Notes: generated by a model not told the origin, from the letters alone. 64,000 nt of DNA from Cordylochernes scorpioides (GCA_030710605.1 CP092865.1:26910947-26974946); one strand, 5' to 3'. Numbered from the stretch's first letter, positions 23,813-34,465 are shown. Translations and numbers: made by a program.

Positions 23813-24404
23813 TTTTTTTTTTATATTATTGAAGCAAAGTTTTTTTTTACAGTACCTAAATTTCCATACATAAGTAAAAAATACGGGGAAGACGATAGGC
23901 TATTTTAAAAAATATATAAATCAATTATTAAAACTATAAATTCAAATTATTCTACTTAGCTCACGAACAGCGCCCTCTATCAAGTACTAAAAGGTTATAA
24001 ATACGTTTAAAATCTAAATCTTCTCAATATTTTATTAATAATAGTTCGCTTAATAACACATACGTTTAAAATACTTAGGTCGTAAATATAATACGATATT
24101 TATATCGTAACTAATCTGACTGAAATTTTAACAGTATATAGAGTAGAATCTGGAAAAACTTATAATGAAATTTTCAGGTCTCTTTCCCGAATATTCGTTG
24201 AGTTTGCCCTTTTGCTCGCGAGCAGCGCCTCTAGCGGTGAAGATGGGAGGTAATATCAGCTGACCTAATGTATATGTAAAGTTTAGACGGGACGTTTCAC
24301 AAGAGTGACATCCACGGCGCCAAATTTATAATTGTAACGCATAGTGTTTGAATAAAACATTTAATCGGGTAACCCCGGGCGTTGCCCGGGTCATTCGTCT
24401 AGTA

Positions 24405-25195
24405 CAGTGTCGGGCAACCGGTGTGCCGTGGCACACTGGTGTGCCGCGAAGAATTCTAGGTGTGCCGCGAACATTTTTGTAGGTATTTAGAACTTTTGGT
24501 TAAATTTAAAAATAATGTTTCAAAAAATATTTTTTATAATTTTTATTCAATTTTAATAATTTTTTTTCAAAAATTTTCATATAAAAAATGAAATTAAAAA
24601 AAGCAAATTTCATTTTATATAAAACTTATTTTGGTATTATAATTACAACAGTTTGCATAATTTTATATTTCATATAACGTATGTACATAATCTTGACGTA
24701 CATAACTGGCACGTGCCATTATTAAAAAATAAAAATGCAAATAGGTACGTACCTATTTAAAATCATAAGTTAAAAAAAAACAATCCGCGAAAACAACTTT
24801 ATTTAATAAAGTTGAATACATACTGCGGGAAAATACCTAATTTTTAAAATAATATGTCCAAACTTAACCGTCATTTACAATCTTTGTCACAGCTGTTTAT
24901 TAATAGAGACTCAAAGCTACAAAGCTTTAAAAAAAAAAGAAAACAAAATAAAAATTATAAATTTATTTAAAAAATTTATTCGGAGTTTTCGTCAAAGTAT
25001 TGCTGTAGTAATTCTTCATTTTTTTTTGCATGTTGTAAAACACACACACATTCACACAATAAGTTTTGTACACCGTAAAATCTGTTGGTTAAAAAAGGAA
25101 AAAAATATTTTTGTTACGAAATTCTCACAGGTGCGCCGCGAAAAAAAGATATTAAGCTTAGTGCGCCGCAACTCGAAAAAGGTTGCCCGACACTG
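24405..25195. mobile_element. Non-autonomous hAT-type element, 791 bp, perfect 8-bp TSD
   Basis: CAGTGTCGGGCAACC at the left is the exact inverse of GGTTGCCCGACACTG at the right. GTCTAGTA flanks both sides exactly (24397-24404 and 25196-25203). Subterminal repeats of GTGCCGCGAA (left) and GTGCGCCGC (right, in related form) are likely transposase-binding sites. The interior is AT-rich and non-coding. The target was the last bases of the Helitron. Confidence 0.93.
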
Positions 25196-25516
25196 GTCTA
25201 GTACAATATAAAGTTGCGGGATGATAATAATAATGTACCAAAAGAGGCTCCTCTTCCTTTAATTATACATCAGAACGATTCACATATTCATCTCCCTAGT
25301 AATAAACGTTACTAGTAATGATGAAGAATATGAGCCGCAATACCAGTTCGACAAATCCAGACAAAAGCCAACCTGTATACCATGGTTTCGAGCTTTGGCT
25401 CTCATCAGTACAGGGGCATCTTCGATTTCATAACATCCTATGAGAAGGGTTATGGAATAAGTCGAATTTATCAAAGAGATGTTTAAGTTGATGAAGTGGC
25501 AAGGGCCGATTTATTA

Positions 25517-25558
25517 GTGTGTGACGTTTCAGCAACAACATTGTCACCATCATCAGAC
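25517..25558 (-). ncRNA. Hammerhead-ribozyme-like motif
   Basis: The minus strand reads GTCTGATGATGGTGACAATG, then TTGTTGCTGAAACGTCACAC. That gives a CTGATGA box, a hairpin (GGTGACAA/TTGTTGCT), a GAAAC box, then GTC. The order and spacing match a minimal hammerhead core. Such motifs are documented in Penelope-like terminal repeats, where they process the RNA. Confidence 0.6.
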
Positions 25559-25599
25559 AAAAGAGTAAAATAAGATTTAAATCTTAATTTTACTCTTTT

Positions 25600-25640
25600 G
25601 TCTGATGAAGGTGACAATGTTGTTACCGAAACGTCACACA
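25600..25640 (+). ncRNA. Hammerhead-ribozyme-like motif, opposite strand
   Basis: GTCTGATGAAGGTGACAATG is followed by TTGTTACCGAAACGTCACAC. Here stem II pairs well (GGTGACAA with TTGTTACC) and both conserved boxes are intact, making this the best hammerhead candidate in the window. It faces away from the minus-strand motif on the left. Confidence 0.65.
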
Positions 25641-25870
25641 CTAATAAATTATTTGGATTAAGTTTTATTTCCTTTTTTTATTATAAGGTTGCGGGAAGAA
25701 AATATTCAAATATTAATATTCTCCCTTTAATTGTTCATCAGAAGAGTGTTTTGTAAATTCGACCGATTTCATAACCATTCTCGTAGGATGTTAATGAAAT
25801 CGAAGCCGCCCATGTATTGGTTAGGGCCAAAGCCCGAAATCAGGGTAAAAAGGTTGTTAGCTTTTAAAAT

Positions 25871-27589
25871 ACAATATAACGCGGCTGATGATTGTAAAAC
25901 GAAAATTGCAATTATACCGCGAATGTTTCTTTTAAACAAAAATCGAAATGTATTTTAAAGAGAAATAGCGATTATTTCTAACTTTAAGGATGAAGTATGA
26001 TAGGATGAATTGTGAAGAGTAATGACAAACGGAAAAATAAAAGTGTCCAGTGTCTAAATTTGCCAAAACTGGTGTTGTGACTCATTCTTTCATCATCATC
26101 TGTAAAGGTTTTGACTATGGTGATGAACAAGTGTATCGTTTTGATGCTCAATTAAAAGAGAGAGGTGCCTCTTTTGGCATATATAAATATGTGTTATATT
26201 ATTTGATAATTATTAACATAATTCTTGGTCAGGTGAGAATAATAAATTTTTAAAAGCTTTGCTTATGGATTTCTGAATATTTTCAATGAGCTTTCAATTT
26301 CCTGATTTCAATTTACTGAAAATTTGCTTTGATGGTGCAGTCGTGACATTTTAATTTGCAAATTTTAAAATCTAGATCACTTCTATATCTTGGATTCATT
26401 TAATTGATATAATGAAGTTTGTAATTAACACGTTTAAACTAAGCTGAAAAGAACGCTGGAAGAATCTTGGTAAGAGATTGTTTTTAAAGATATAAACTAA
26501 TTTAGGAAGAGATACCTGACTTGAAGGGTGAAAAAGAAAGAAAATAAAAAACACTTGCTTACGTATTTACATATTTACGTTTGGGGGCCAACAACAACAA
26601 TGGCTTTCTAGATTTGCATAGGCCCCATCTAGATTTTCGACCGCCGACGTCACATTATTCTAGAAAATAAATATTTAAATGAAAAAAATAATAAATTTAT
26701 TTATTTGAACACACAAAACGCGATATCCCGGCTAGGGATAATTGCGTCGATTTACATTTTTAAAACAAAAACAGCTATAAAGATATTATACAAGACAAAG
26801 TAATAAAATAAAAAAGAGAAACAATGACATCTATGAGGAACCTGAACCTTTCAGGTTTGAAAGATAATCATAAATATATTTACAAAAATAGTTAAACCTA
26901 TGATAATTCTCTCTACTATTTACAAATTGATATAGATCTACAACATTATTGTCTGTTGTCTAGCGGTAAATTCTACTCACAATATTTCTTTAAATTCCCA
27001 TATATTAAAATTGTATTTTAACATAGTAAAATATATACGAATAGCTGATTGAGATATCGAAAAAAAAATTACTCAAAATAAGCTAAAAAAAAATAGGGGT
27101 TTGAATGAATTTGTAGATGACGTAATTTACATAAATATATAAAGAAAATAATGATTACTCTTTTACTTCATTATATTTGATTGAAGAATATCCGGTTCAT
27201 TACCCCAGTTTTTTTGGACAAGTATATGACGTGTAAAAGCCGATTTATAATCTTGGTTCCGTTGTGTTAAATCTTCCTGTTAAATATTTTAAATATTTAT
27301 CGATACATTCAGAATATTAATGTCAAAAATATAAATATAAACTTCCATATACTTATTTTTGTTTCTCTTACTCCATTATTTTCTTTATATATACATTTAT
27401 GTTCGATTAATAAGATAAATAAAAAAGAAAACTAATTTTTGGAAAATGATAGTTCCCATTTACACAGCTCCACACACTTGGTTCAACGATGTTATGATTT
27501 TTTATCCCCTCGGAGAAGTAGGATGTTTCGAGGTCTTCAAAATATCCATTTACATCCTCGATAACCTCTTCATTTGATGAAAATTACTT
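25871..27589. other. No gene; possible dispersed repeat around 26330-26640
   Basis: Blocks such as GGTGCAGTCGTG, TAAGAGATTG and ATATTTACATA..TTAC near 26330-26580 recur in the same order near 29548-29700, suggesting an old repeat. The remainder is AT-rich with no recognised frame. Confidence 0.4.
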
Positions 27590-28250
27590 TCCTCCCAGTC
27601 ATTTATTTAGATTTGGGAAGAGGAAAAAGTCACACGGGGCCAAATATGGCGAATAAGGTGATGAGGGACCAATTGGAAACCTAATTCGAACAATTTGACA
27701 TCTGCTACCTTCGACCTATGGGGCGAAGCATTATCGTGGTAAAAAAATCGCCTTTTTCCTAGCTATTCTCAGACGTTTGGCATGTAATTCTTCCTTTAAT
27801 CGATCCAGAAATGTTGCTCAATAATATTTTGTTATTGTTTTACCATTTTTAAATTATAAAATTAAAATTATTCCTTGGGAATCCTGAAAGACAGCGGCCA
27901 CATCACCTTTCCGGCAGTCATAACAGTCTTTGCAACCTTTGGATCCTTTTCACCCGGAACTGTCCAGTAAATCCAGGTCTCATCTTCCGTCACAAAAAGG
28001 ATTAAGAGCGAACAACGATGAACACTGCTGGGAAATGGCTGTCCGCATGCGTTTTTGTTGATGGTAAGCAATAATGTCACCCATCTGGCACACAGCTTCT
28101 TAATCTGTAATTTTACATGAAGGATATGAAGAACCCTGTCTAATGAGATGCCCATTGTCTCAGCTATCTCACGTATCGTCGATCTTCCATAACGATGCAA
28201 AGGATTTTTGATACCATTTTGGGCGTGGTTACATCCATAGGCCGCCCGAG
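27590..28250 (-). pseudogene. Mariner transposase, frameshifted, third Asp changed to Tyr
   Basis: On the minus strand a 110-codon piece (27868-28200) has the N-terminal GRSTIREIAETMGISLDRVL and FVTEDETWIYWTVP with the first catalytic Asp. A separate piece has HHPYSPYLAPCDFFLFPN, where SPD is expected; the Tyr codon is at 27644-27646. Frame changes separate the pieces. Loss of a metal-binding Asp alone would abolish transposition. Terminal inverted repeats were not identified. Confidence 0.85.
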
Positions 28251-29084
28251 ACGTGGTTAATCTTCTGTTGATCTTCGGCCACGTTTAAATTCTTTCATTC
28301 AGTAATAAATGGTCTCAAATATAATCAGGCTGAGTCTTGATGAACTTCGTTCAGTTCGGCTTTAATTTGGAAAATCGACCCTCGTTTAAAAATAAATGTC
28401 TGATAACTGCTCACACACAAATTTCATTTTTATCCATTTTGCAATCAATCGCTATGGCGCGAACTCTTAGAAGGCGGAGGTTTGACGTCATATAAAGGAA
28501 CCTCCTTCCCCAGGTGTCGCCATCTATATTCTTTTACCTTACTTATCGAACAGCCCTCGATATAGATGGACTTTATTTTATTATATATAGTATGGATTGC
28601 TCTATTTTCAGTATAAAAATATAGATGTAGCAAATATAAATATGCCCATTATGAACTCGTGTGCTTTCTTTAATTCCGCAATAAATACGCGGTTCTATCT
28701 TTTATTCCCCCCAGGAGAAACCCTCTTGATATTAAATCGCTAGAAATCTTATAATTTCTCTATCTAGATTTTTTTTTTACTTTCTTGTCATTAAAATATT
28801 CTAAAAGGAAGGCCTAGCGGTTTAGATAATGGCTTACAGTGGACGTCCGTTGTAAAATGGACGATCTCAAGTTGAGAGATGGTTTCATGCCAGAGTATTT
28901 AAGACAGGTATTCTCAAGTTGTTGGAGGTAATTTCAGAAGACAATTGCAGTCTCTCAAAGATTCATTCTCTCTCAAGGCAAAAAAGATGGACAAACGGCT
29001 TAAGAAGATCACTTCATAACCGCTAAGTGTCATAGGATTATGGCGGTAACCTAAATCAGTACGGAGCTAGCTATAATATATAGC
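28251..29084. other. No gene seen; weak tRNA-like block near 28803
   Basis: GGCCTAGCGGTTTAGATAAT resembles a pol III box A, but no convincing box B follows at the right spacing. Other frames are short. Confidence 0.35.
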
Positions 29085-29310
29085 TATACATTTTTCAATT
29101 TATCAAACAATTTGGCCGCTGAATCTCTGATTCTGGTAGAGCTCCATCTAGCGAATAAAATTATAACTGATATCAATTTCGAGTTTTTGATTATTTTTCA
29201 TAAAAATTCCATTGCATCCTGAACACAATGGTGTTTACCGCATTGCTCTAGCGCAAATATTCCCGGAGTTATTAATGTTTAAAGTTGTGCAAGACTTTTG
29301 GATCACCCTG
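29085..29310. mobile_element. Solo partial arm of the long-TIR DNA transposon
   Basis: It matches the outer 226 bp or so of the terminal arms at 33135, 43410, 49567, 53272 and 61575, ending GACTTTTGGATCACCCTG followed by TA. It lacks the inner half of the arm and any transposase. It is an internally broken copy or solo end. A one-base loss disrupts the arm frame that is open in the other copies. Confidence 0.85.
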
Positions 29311-30015
29311 TATATACGGTCTGTTGGCAGGTCACACATCATGACTGGGTAGCAAAATGATCAAGCTTGGTACTAAGTATTCACGGTAATAAATGTTATG
29401 TATATAACATAGAATATATATATCATATATAAAGAAAAGAGATTTTCTGCTTGAATTTGGAATTGTTGAGATTATCTTGATTTTGGTTATCTTGAGGATT
29501 AAGCAATGGAGTTATTTGCTGGTTCTTTTTAGTACTATATGGTATTGGTGATGCAGTCGTGGCTAGAGTCTTGAAAGTAAAATAATAAAAATAGTTTTGA
29601 TAAGAGATTGCTTTAATTGAGCTTTAGGATAAACATAATTTGGTAAAAGTACTGCCTGGCTAAGGCGTAAGAATAAATAAAACAAAATATTTACATAATT
29701 ACAAGCATGTTTGAGCTGAACCACGGGGAAGAACAACGGGTTTTTATAGGGGAAGCATGACCTCTGGCGGTCGATTTAGCAGTATTTGTATCTATGAAAT
29801 ATATTTCTAAATAAAATAATATTTTAATATGACATATATATACACGGAAATGTGATAAAAATATATTTTAAAAAAGGTATATACTGACGGCTCACATGAG
29901 CATTTTAGTTGGCAGAGCGCCATCTAGTGAAACAAAAATCAACTAAACTCTGATTTAACTTATTCCGTGATATTTGGGCAACCCATTTTCTTGACAATTT
30001 AAGAAAATCCAACCA
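29311..30015. other. No gene; possible repeat related to 26330-26640
   Basis: It shares short ordered blocks with 26330-26640 (GTGATGCAGTCGTG, ATAAGAGATTG, ATATTTACATAATTAC). AT-rich, and no frame was recognised. Confidence 0.35.
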
Positions 30016-30048
30016 CCAACGCGTTTTGGGCTGTTAGCCGTCGTCAGC
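30016..30048 (-). ncRNA. Hammerhead-like motif of another PLE-type terminus
   Basis: The minus strand reads CTGACGACGGCTAACAGCCC then AAAACGCGTTGG. The boxes are CTGACGA (for CTGATGA), a perfect GGCT/AGCC hairpin, and AAAAC (for GAAAC). The GCGTTGG tail is common in PLE ends. A changed second box argues against activity. Confidence 0.45.
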
Positions 30049-30479
30049 GTGGTTCAGAATGTACCTCAAAGACAAAATTGGCTAAAGAGACTTTCTGAGA
30101 AATCAAGAAATGGATGATATGTAAGGCCAAATACGCTGTTCATGTGAAAAAAAGGAAAAAATATAAAAAGGTCTCAGGTTGATATTAAAAGCAAAAAAGA
30201 CATATCTTGACCGTAAGTTACCATTAGTCCAGCAAAACGATATACTAAAATGATGTAAAAGATGATGGTCCAGTTGAATAAATGCTTCAGTAATATAGAG
30301 ACAATTGAAATAGCGGTGGAAGTTATATACAAGTATAGGGACACACACCTCCATGATGCAGGTAGCAGTCAAAGGTTTCTCTGGATTTGTCGCAGTCAGC
30401 GAGTATGGCATCAAAGAAATAATAAATGGGAGTTCCCTGGTTCTAATTTTAAAAAGTGGACAGGGAACTGATCGCTTCC
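30049..30479. other. Unassigned open frames
   Basis: A 126-codon minus-strand frame (30103-30483) and a 69-codon plus-strand frame (30262-30471) overlap. Neither shows a motif I recognise. The plus frame runs into the duplicated gag-like segment, so it may be part of the same decayed retroelement. Confidence 0.25.
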
Positions 30480-31230
30480 TCAATAATGAAGAAGCCTAAA
30501 TTCAAAATCGAGATCCTGAAGAAGGGCCAATAAAGAACAGCTTCTTATTGGGATGGAGCTGGAGTACAGCGAGGGCGAGCTGAGGCGGCTCATCATTATG
30601 TGGATCAACTGAAGGCTTTCCCAGAAGCTGCAGCCTACTTATCCGTAAATAGATAAATCATCCCTGGAAGTAAAGTGGGCAATAGTTGGATTTCATGACG
30701 ACGTGAGAAAGGACTCACTATGGGAATAAGAAAGGCGAAATAAAGCGGTCCCTACGCGCCTCAATGTTTGAAGCTCGGGCACTTCGCTAAGCATAAGGAA
30801 ATCCCAAGGTGCAGGAAGTGTGAAAGCGTGGAAACGGAACTGATCGTTTCCTCAATAATGAAGAAGCCTAAACTCAAGATCGGGATCCTGAAAAAAGGCC
30901 AAAAAAGAACAGGGCGAGCTGAGGCACCTCATCATTATGTAGTACAACTGAAGGCTTTCTCAGTGGCCGCAGCCTACTTATTCATGAATAGATAAGGCAT
31001 CCCAGGAGGTAAAGTGGTCGATAACTGATTCTATGGTGACAATAGAAATGTCCTTCTGGATTATAAAACAAAACTCACTATGGGAACAATAAAGACCAAA
31101 TGAAAAGCGGTTCCTATGCCCTTTCAATGTTAAAGGCTCGGGCACATTACTAAGCATTGCGCATAGAAAATTCCAAGGTGCAGGAAGTGTGAAAGCGTGC
31201 AAGGCGATGACGTCTACCTCAGAAGTCCTA
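30480..31230 (+). repeat. Tandemly duplicated segment with gag-like zinc-knuckle remnants
   Basis: Two diverged copies of about 350-380 bp share, in order, TTTCCTCAATAATGAAGAAG, ATCATTATGT, AACTGAAGGCTTTC, CAGCCTACTTAT, ACTCACTATGGGAA, GCTCGGGCAC, CTAAGCAT and GTGCAGGAAGTGTGAAAGCG. The plus strand gives LKLGHFAKHKEIPRCRKCES in one copy and, after decay, RLGHITKHC with IPRCRKCESV in the other. This resembles CCHC zinc knuckles of LINE ORF1 or gag proteins. Stops and frameshifts are numerous, so it is not expressed as a whole. Confidence 0.6.
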
Positions 31231-32243
31231 TGAATTGAAGGATAATATTAGATGAATTCAGAAAATTCGTCAGAAAGCTGAACACGGCTCACAAATCTCT
31301 CAGCGCAAACTGGGCATGGGCGGAAACGAAGCGACAATGACCCTCACAAATGAACCTGAACAAGATCCATTCCTAAAACAGGAGTTCCTTCAGTTCAGAT
31401 TTTGGAGATTCCCCTTCGCAAAATCTAAGGTGAACTTAATCTTCAGGGAGGAGAAGTCTATGGAAGGTATCGTACAGAACAAGGCACGGGATATGCTACC
31501 TTTAGCTACAAAAGCCATAAAGCGGAAATCTTCATCAAAGAGTATTTTTCTTATAAGTTATGTTCTAGGAAGAAGTTGTCAGTGTAAAGAGGAAAATGGA
31601 AAACCAATTATTCATTTGCGCTTCAGCGTACCTTTCACCATAGGATGAACACCTTGATACGAAGCACATTTAGAATCACTGTTAATCTACAGCACCATCA
31701 TTACTCTCCAAATCAATACCACCAGGAATGAACCGATTTGTGACCGGACATTAGCCCTCCCCAGAATTAACTAGCAATATTCGAACAGAGGAACAATGTG
31801 CCTGGGGTGATTCATGCATAGGTCCTATACACTACCTTCTCGAGGCTCCACGTCTGGATAATCAAAAGGGGTGAGTCGCGCATAGAACCATAGATTAATG
31901 TTCCGAGGAACAGCAATGGTGGAGTCATAACTATATATGCTCTTTATAACTCAATACCCTCTATTTCACCATTCTGTTTAGAGGGTCCAGGATTGTGTCA
32001 GGTTCTGACCTGCGTCATCTTTGTGGACTCCGCTGGTTAAGTTTTGTTGCTCAATGGACTTTGTGGGGATAACTGGGCGAAACCAAACGTGCCGGGGAGA
32101 AATCCTTCTAAGACTGAGCTATAGGGTGGTTGTTTCAAGTGTATGGCTACCCCTTGGCTACATGATCAAAGGTTATCGGAATTCGGACTAGGCAGCCCAC
32201 TGTCTTTCGATGTCCTAAAGCGATGAAGAAAATTTTTGGAAGT
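31231..32243. other. No recognised gene; one 110-codon frame
   Basis: A plus-strand 110-codon frame (31316-31648) starts MGGNEATMTLTNEPEQDP and has balanced composition, but no motif is recognised. 31650-32240 is less AT-rich than usual and looks like old repeat sequence, without structural RNA features I can support. Confidence 0.3.
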
Positions 32244-32290
32244 GCTTGGCTCATCAGTACTAAACTCGCCCAGAGGTTTCACCAGTTTAA
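32244..32290 (-). repeat. Copy of the GAAACC...CTGATGAGCC repeat
   Basis: The minus strand reads AAACTGGTGAAACCTCTGGG, then TACTGATGAGCCAAG. The conserved blocks and their spacing match the copies at 1679, 22585 and 60060. Confidence 0.55.
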
Positions 32291-32610
32291 GTATAATGAG
32301 AGTACTTGTTTTTATGATTGTTGATCGTGTGTGTATAGCTCATGCATATTTGAATATACGTATTGTATATATAATGTGAATGATTGTTCATATGTATTGT
32401 AAATGGCTGTCATGTATGTGTATTATGAGTGTGTTTGGGTATGTGCATTGTAAGTGGCTGTTTAGTTGAGGTATTGTGGAAAATTTGTTTCTGAATGGTG
32501 AAAGGTTAGGAATGATCTACTTATATAATTGCCTTAATCTGTCTGTGTGAAGTTCACTGTGTGAAGTTCGCGGATAGATTTTGGTCAGAATGGATAAAAT
32601 AAAAAAAGTG
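32291..32610. other. No gene seen
   Basis: GT- and TG-rich sequence with short direct repeats (TGTGAAGTTC twice near 32546-32569). Confidence 0.4.
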
Positions 32611-32682
32611 TCAAGGGATGGGAATCGAACCCACGACCTTCCGCTTACCGGGCAGATGCCATGACCACTAGGCTATCCTGGA
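32611..32682 (-). tRNA. tRNA-Thr(GGT)-like gene or pseudogene
   Basis: A 72-nt minus-strand sequence has box A TAGCCTAGTGGTCATGG and box B GGTTCGATTCC. The anticodon stem TCTGC/GCGGA closes a 7-base loop CCGGTAA, giving anticodon GGT. The T stem GTGGG/CCCAT pairs. The acceptor stem has two mispairs in seven and position 33 is C rather than U. These defects suggest a tRNA-derived repeat or pseudogene rather than a working gene. Confidence 0.5.
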
Positions 32683-33134
32683 CATATTTTTCCGTTCATA
32701 AAGTTAATATATGATGTCAATATATATAATAATTGTATAAACGAATGCAAGACAAAATCACCGCGAATGTTTCTTTTTTTTTTAAGGCAATTTCTTTTTG
32801 AGGCAATTATCGTTTTGCACAATTACTTAATCTTTTAAAATAAATAACAATACTTAAATGAAAATATGTTTCTTTAAATAAAATAAAATAAACTTTTAAA
32901 TCGGTAACCTTTATGAGAACCTTTAAATATATATAAGTACCTTTAATCGATAATCTTTATAAGAATAAAATATGTAATTCATTAAATAGAAATTTAATTT
33001 TTAGTATCTCATTTATATTTTATTGAATTATATTATATATTATGAAATTTGCATTTTATTAATATAGATAATACAATTTATATTATTATATATTATATTA
33101 TATTATATATATATTATACCGTTTTGCACATATA
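32683..33134. other. AT-rich flank of the large nested transposon
   Basis: It is very AT-rich with repeated TATATTATAT-type runs. It ends in TA at 33133-33134, the left target site of the nested transposon. TATACCGTT occurs here and again just right of 53272, so both flanks may once have been contiguous. Confidence 0.45.
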
Positions 33135-33554
33135 CAGGGTGATCCAAAAGTCCCGCACAACTTTAAAAATTAATAACTCCCCGAATATTTGCGCTAGAGC
33201 AATGCGGTAAACACCATTGTGTTCAGGATGCAATGGGATTTTTTATGGCAAATAATGAAAAATTCGAAATTGATTTTAGTTACAATTATATTCGCCAGAT
33301 GGCGCTCTACCAGAATCAGAGATTCAGTGGCCAAATTGTTTGATAAATTGAAAAATATAACTGATCGACACGTATTTTTCCTTTTTGAATTCCAGGAAAG
33401 AACCCAAATAATATCAAATAATAAATTAATAAAACACCACTTCGCCAAAAGTATGAAGAATTGGTTAACGATTTTCAAATACAATTAGAGATATGTAAAA
33501 TAGGTAAATGCAAATTAAAACATGTAGCAAAAAGAAAATTGATATTTTAGATAC
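33135..33554 (+). repeat. Terminal arm B of the outer DNA transposon
   Basis: About 420 bp starting CAGGGTGATCCAAAAGTCCC. It matches the arms at 43410 (same orientation) and those ending at 49567, 53272 and 61575 (inverted). It contains a frame open on the minus strand (33194-33484) that is conserved in the other arms, and another open on the plus strand (33219-33488). The inner border, ATATTTTAGATACGG, matches the border at 49148 and differs from the transposase-side border. Confidence 0.9.
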
Positions 33555-33682
33555 GGTTTGTTTCCGAAGATAATAAATTTCTAATATTTTTAATTCAACT
33601 CTCACTCAGAATCGATTATGTTTATTTTAATTCATTTGAAAAATATGTATCTTGCTCTGATAATTTATTTTACTCTGGAATG
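33555..33682. other. Transposon interior between arm B and LINE 3' end
   Basis: 128 bp matched by the inverted copy at 48996-49147. The shared part includes ATTCAACTCTC and TTTAATTCATTTGAAAAATA. The presence of the same sequence and the same LINE junction in both places shows the two transposon copies share an ancestor that already held the LINE. Confidence 0.8.
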
Positions 33683-34465
33683 CCGTTGTTGTTTTTGTCG
33701 TGTCCAATAAATAGCCTCAGATGTCTCCATGCATTTCTATCACAGCAGCAATGTCCACTATCTTGGATGTATAAAGCTGCTGCTCAGGGTCTATGTCAAT
33801 TTTCTGCAAGGCTGCGGGAATGAGAATATGTGGGTAGGTGTTAGTTCCACACCAGGACAGTTGTTGCATGTTCTATAGGTTCTTGTGCCATCTGGATGTA
33901 TTGTCATCCTTTATAATGTTTTTTCTAAATCTTGTTATAGTTTCGTCATTTTTCTCTCGGAGTTTATTTCAGATTTTGATCTTTTCTTATTTTTTGTTTA
34001 ATTATCTTGTATTTTGCCAAAGCATCAGCGTCAAATACTGACATTTGTTCTTTATTTTGGCTCAGCTTTCTGGCTTCCTTTGCCAATTCAACTGCCATTT
34101 CATTACCCCGATCTCAACACGGGCAGGAATCCATTGTAGAATGCAGTTATTCTCCAATGATTCCAGTTTGGTAAGTAACGAGTGTATTTTCTGTGTGATT
34201 CTAGTATTGCCCTTCTGAATTGCTTCTAGAGCGGATATGGAGTCGCTGTATATTAAAATTCCTTCTGCTTGATGCAGGGATGGTTGGTTAAGGCATAAAT
34301 CAAGAGCTTTCCAGATAGCTGTCAGTTCACAAGTGAAGTTTGACGAAATCTGTCCTGCTCCTTCTTTGATTTTGATGTTTGTTCCATCTTGCAGTATTAT
34401 ATTAATTCCGGCCCCTCCATTACTCAGGGTAAGGTCTGAAGATCCATCTGTATATGCTGTTAAAG
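33683..34465 (-). pseudogene. Jockey/I-like LINE: RNase H and 3' end
   Basis: The minus strand first gives an RNase H domain with RPLTAYTDGSS, NFTCELTAIWKAL and ILIYSDSISALEAIQ (first Asp, Glu and second Asp), then LQWIPARVEIG in the C-terminal part. It continues, with stops, to the zinc-knuckle tail and the CAA-type 3' tail at 33683-33705, as in the insertion at 10541-10847. The same LINE resumes at 40151-40958 (reverse transcriptase) and 50235-51396 (endonuclease), split by later insertions. Here the RNase H open frame is 142 codons. Confidence 0.85.

Larger units (their letters stand above)
23177..24402 (+). mobile_element. Complete non-autonomous Helitron, 1226 bp
   Basis: The 5' end TCTATATATATAAAAATGAA follows an A. 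The 3' end has the hairpin CCCGGGCGTTGCCCGGG, an 8-base spacer and terminal CTAG, followed by T. This is the classic A|TC...CTAG|T layout of Helitrons, which leave no target duplication. There is no Rep/helicase frame, so it depends on an autonomous relative. Inside are two near-identical segments of about 208 bp and a tRNA-like sequence. The last 90 bases are shared with the Helitron end at 53408-54959. Confidence 0.93.
25211..25870. repeat. Inverted PLE-type terminal repeats
   Basis: A head-to-head inverted repeat is centred near 25578. The arms share GTGTGTGACGTTTC, AACATTGTCACC and CAGACAAAAGAG in opposite orientation. Further out, CGATTTCATAACATCCTATG (left) mirrors CATAGG-like GTAGGATGTTAATGAAATCG (right). 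A direct repeat, TTGCGGGA plus CCTTTAATT.TTCATCAGAA, also recurs at 25214 and 25687. Mixed direct and inverted terminal repeats fit the pseudo-LTRs of Penelope-like elements. No reverse transcriptase is present, so it is a remnant. Confidence 0.6.

Noticed and set aside
25517..25640. CRISPR-like palindromic repeat
   Set aside because: Only two inverted units, a eukaryotic context and a better match to PLE hammerhead termini.
31900..32240. Ribosomal RNA fragment
   Set aside because: Moderate GC and words like GGGGATAACTGGGC looked suggestive, but I found no extended conserved rRNA core.
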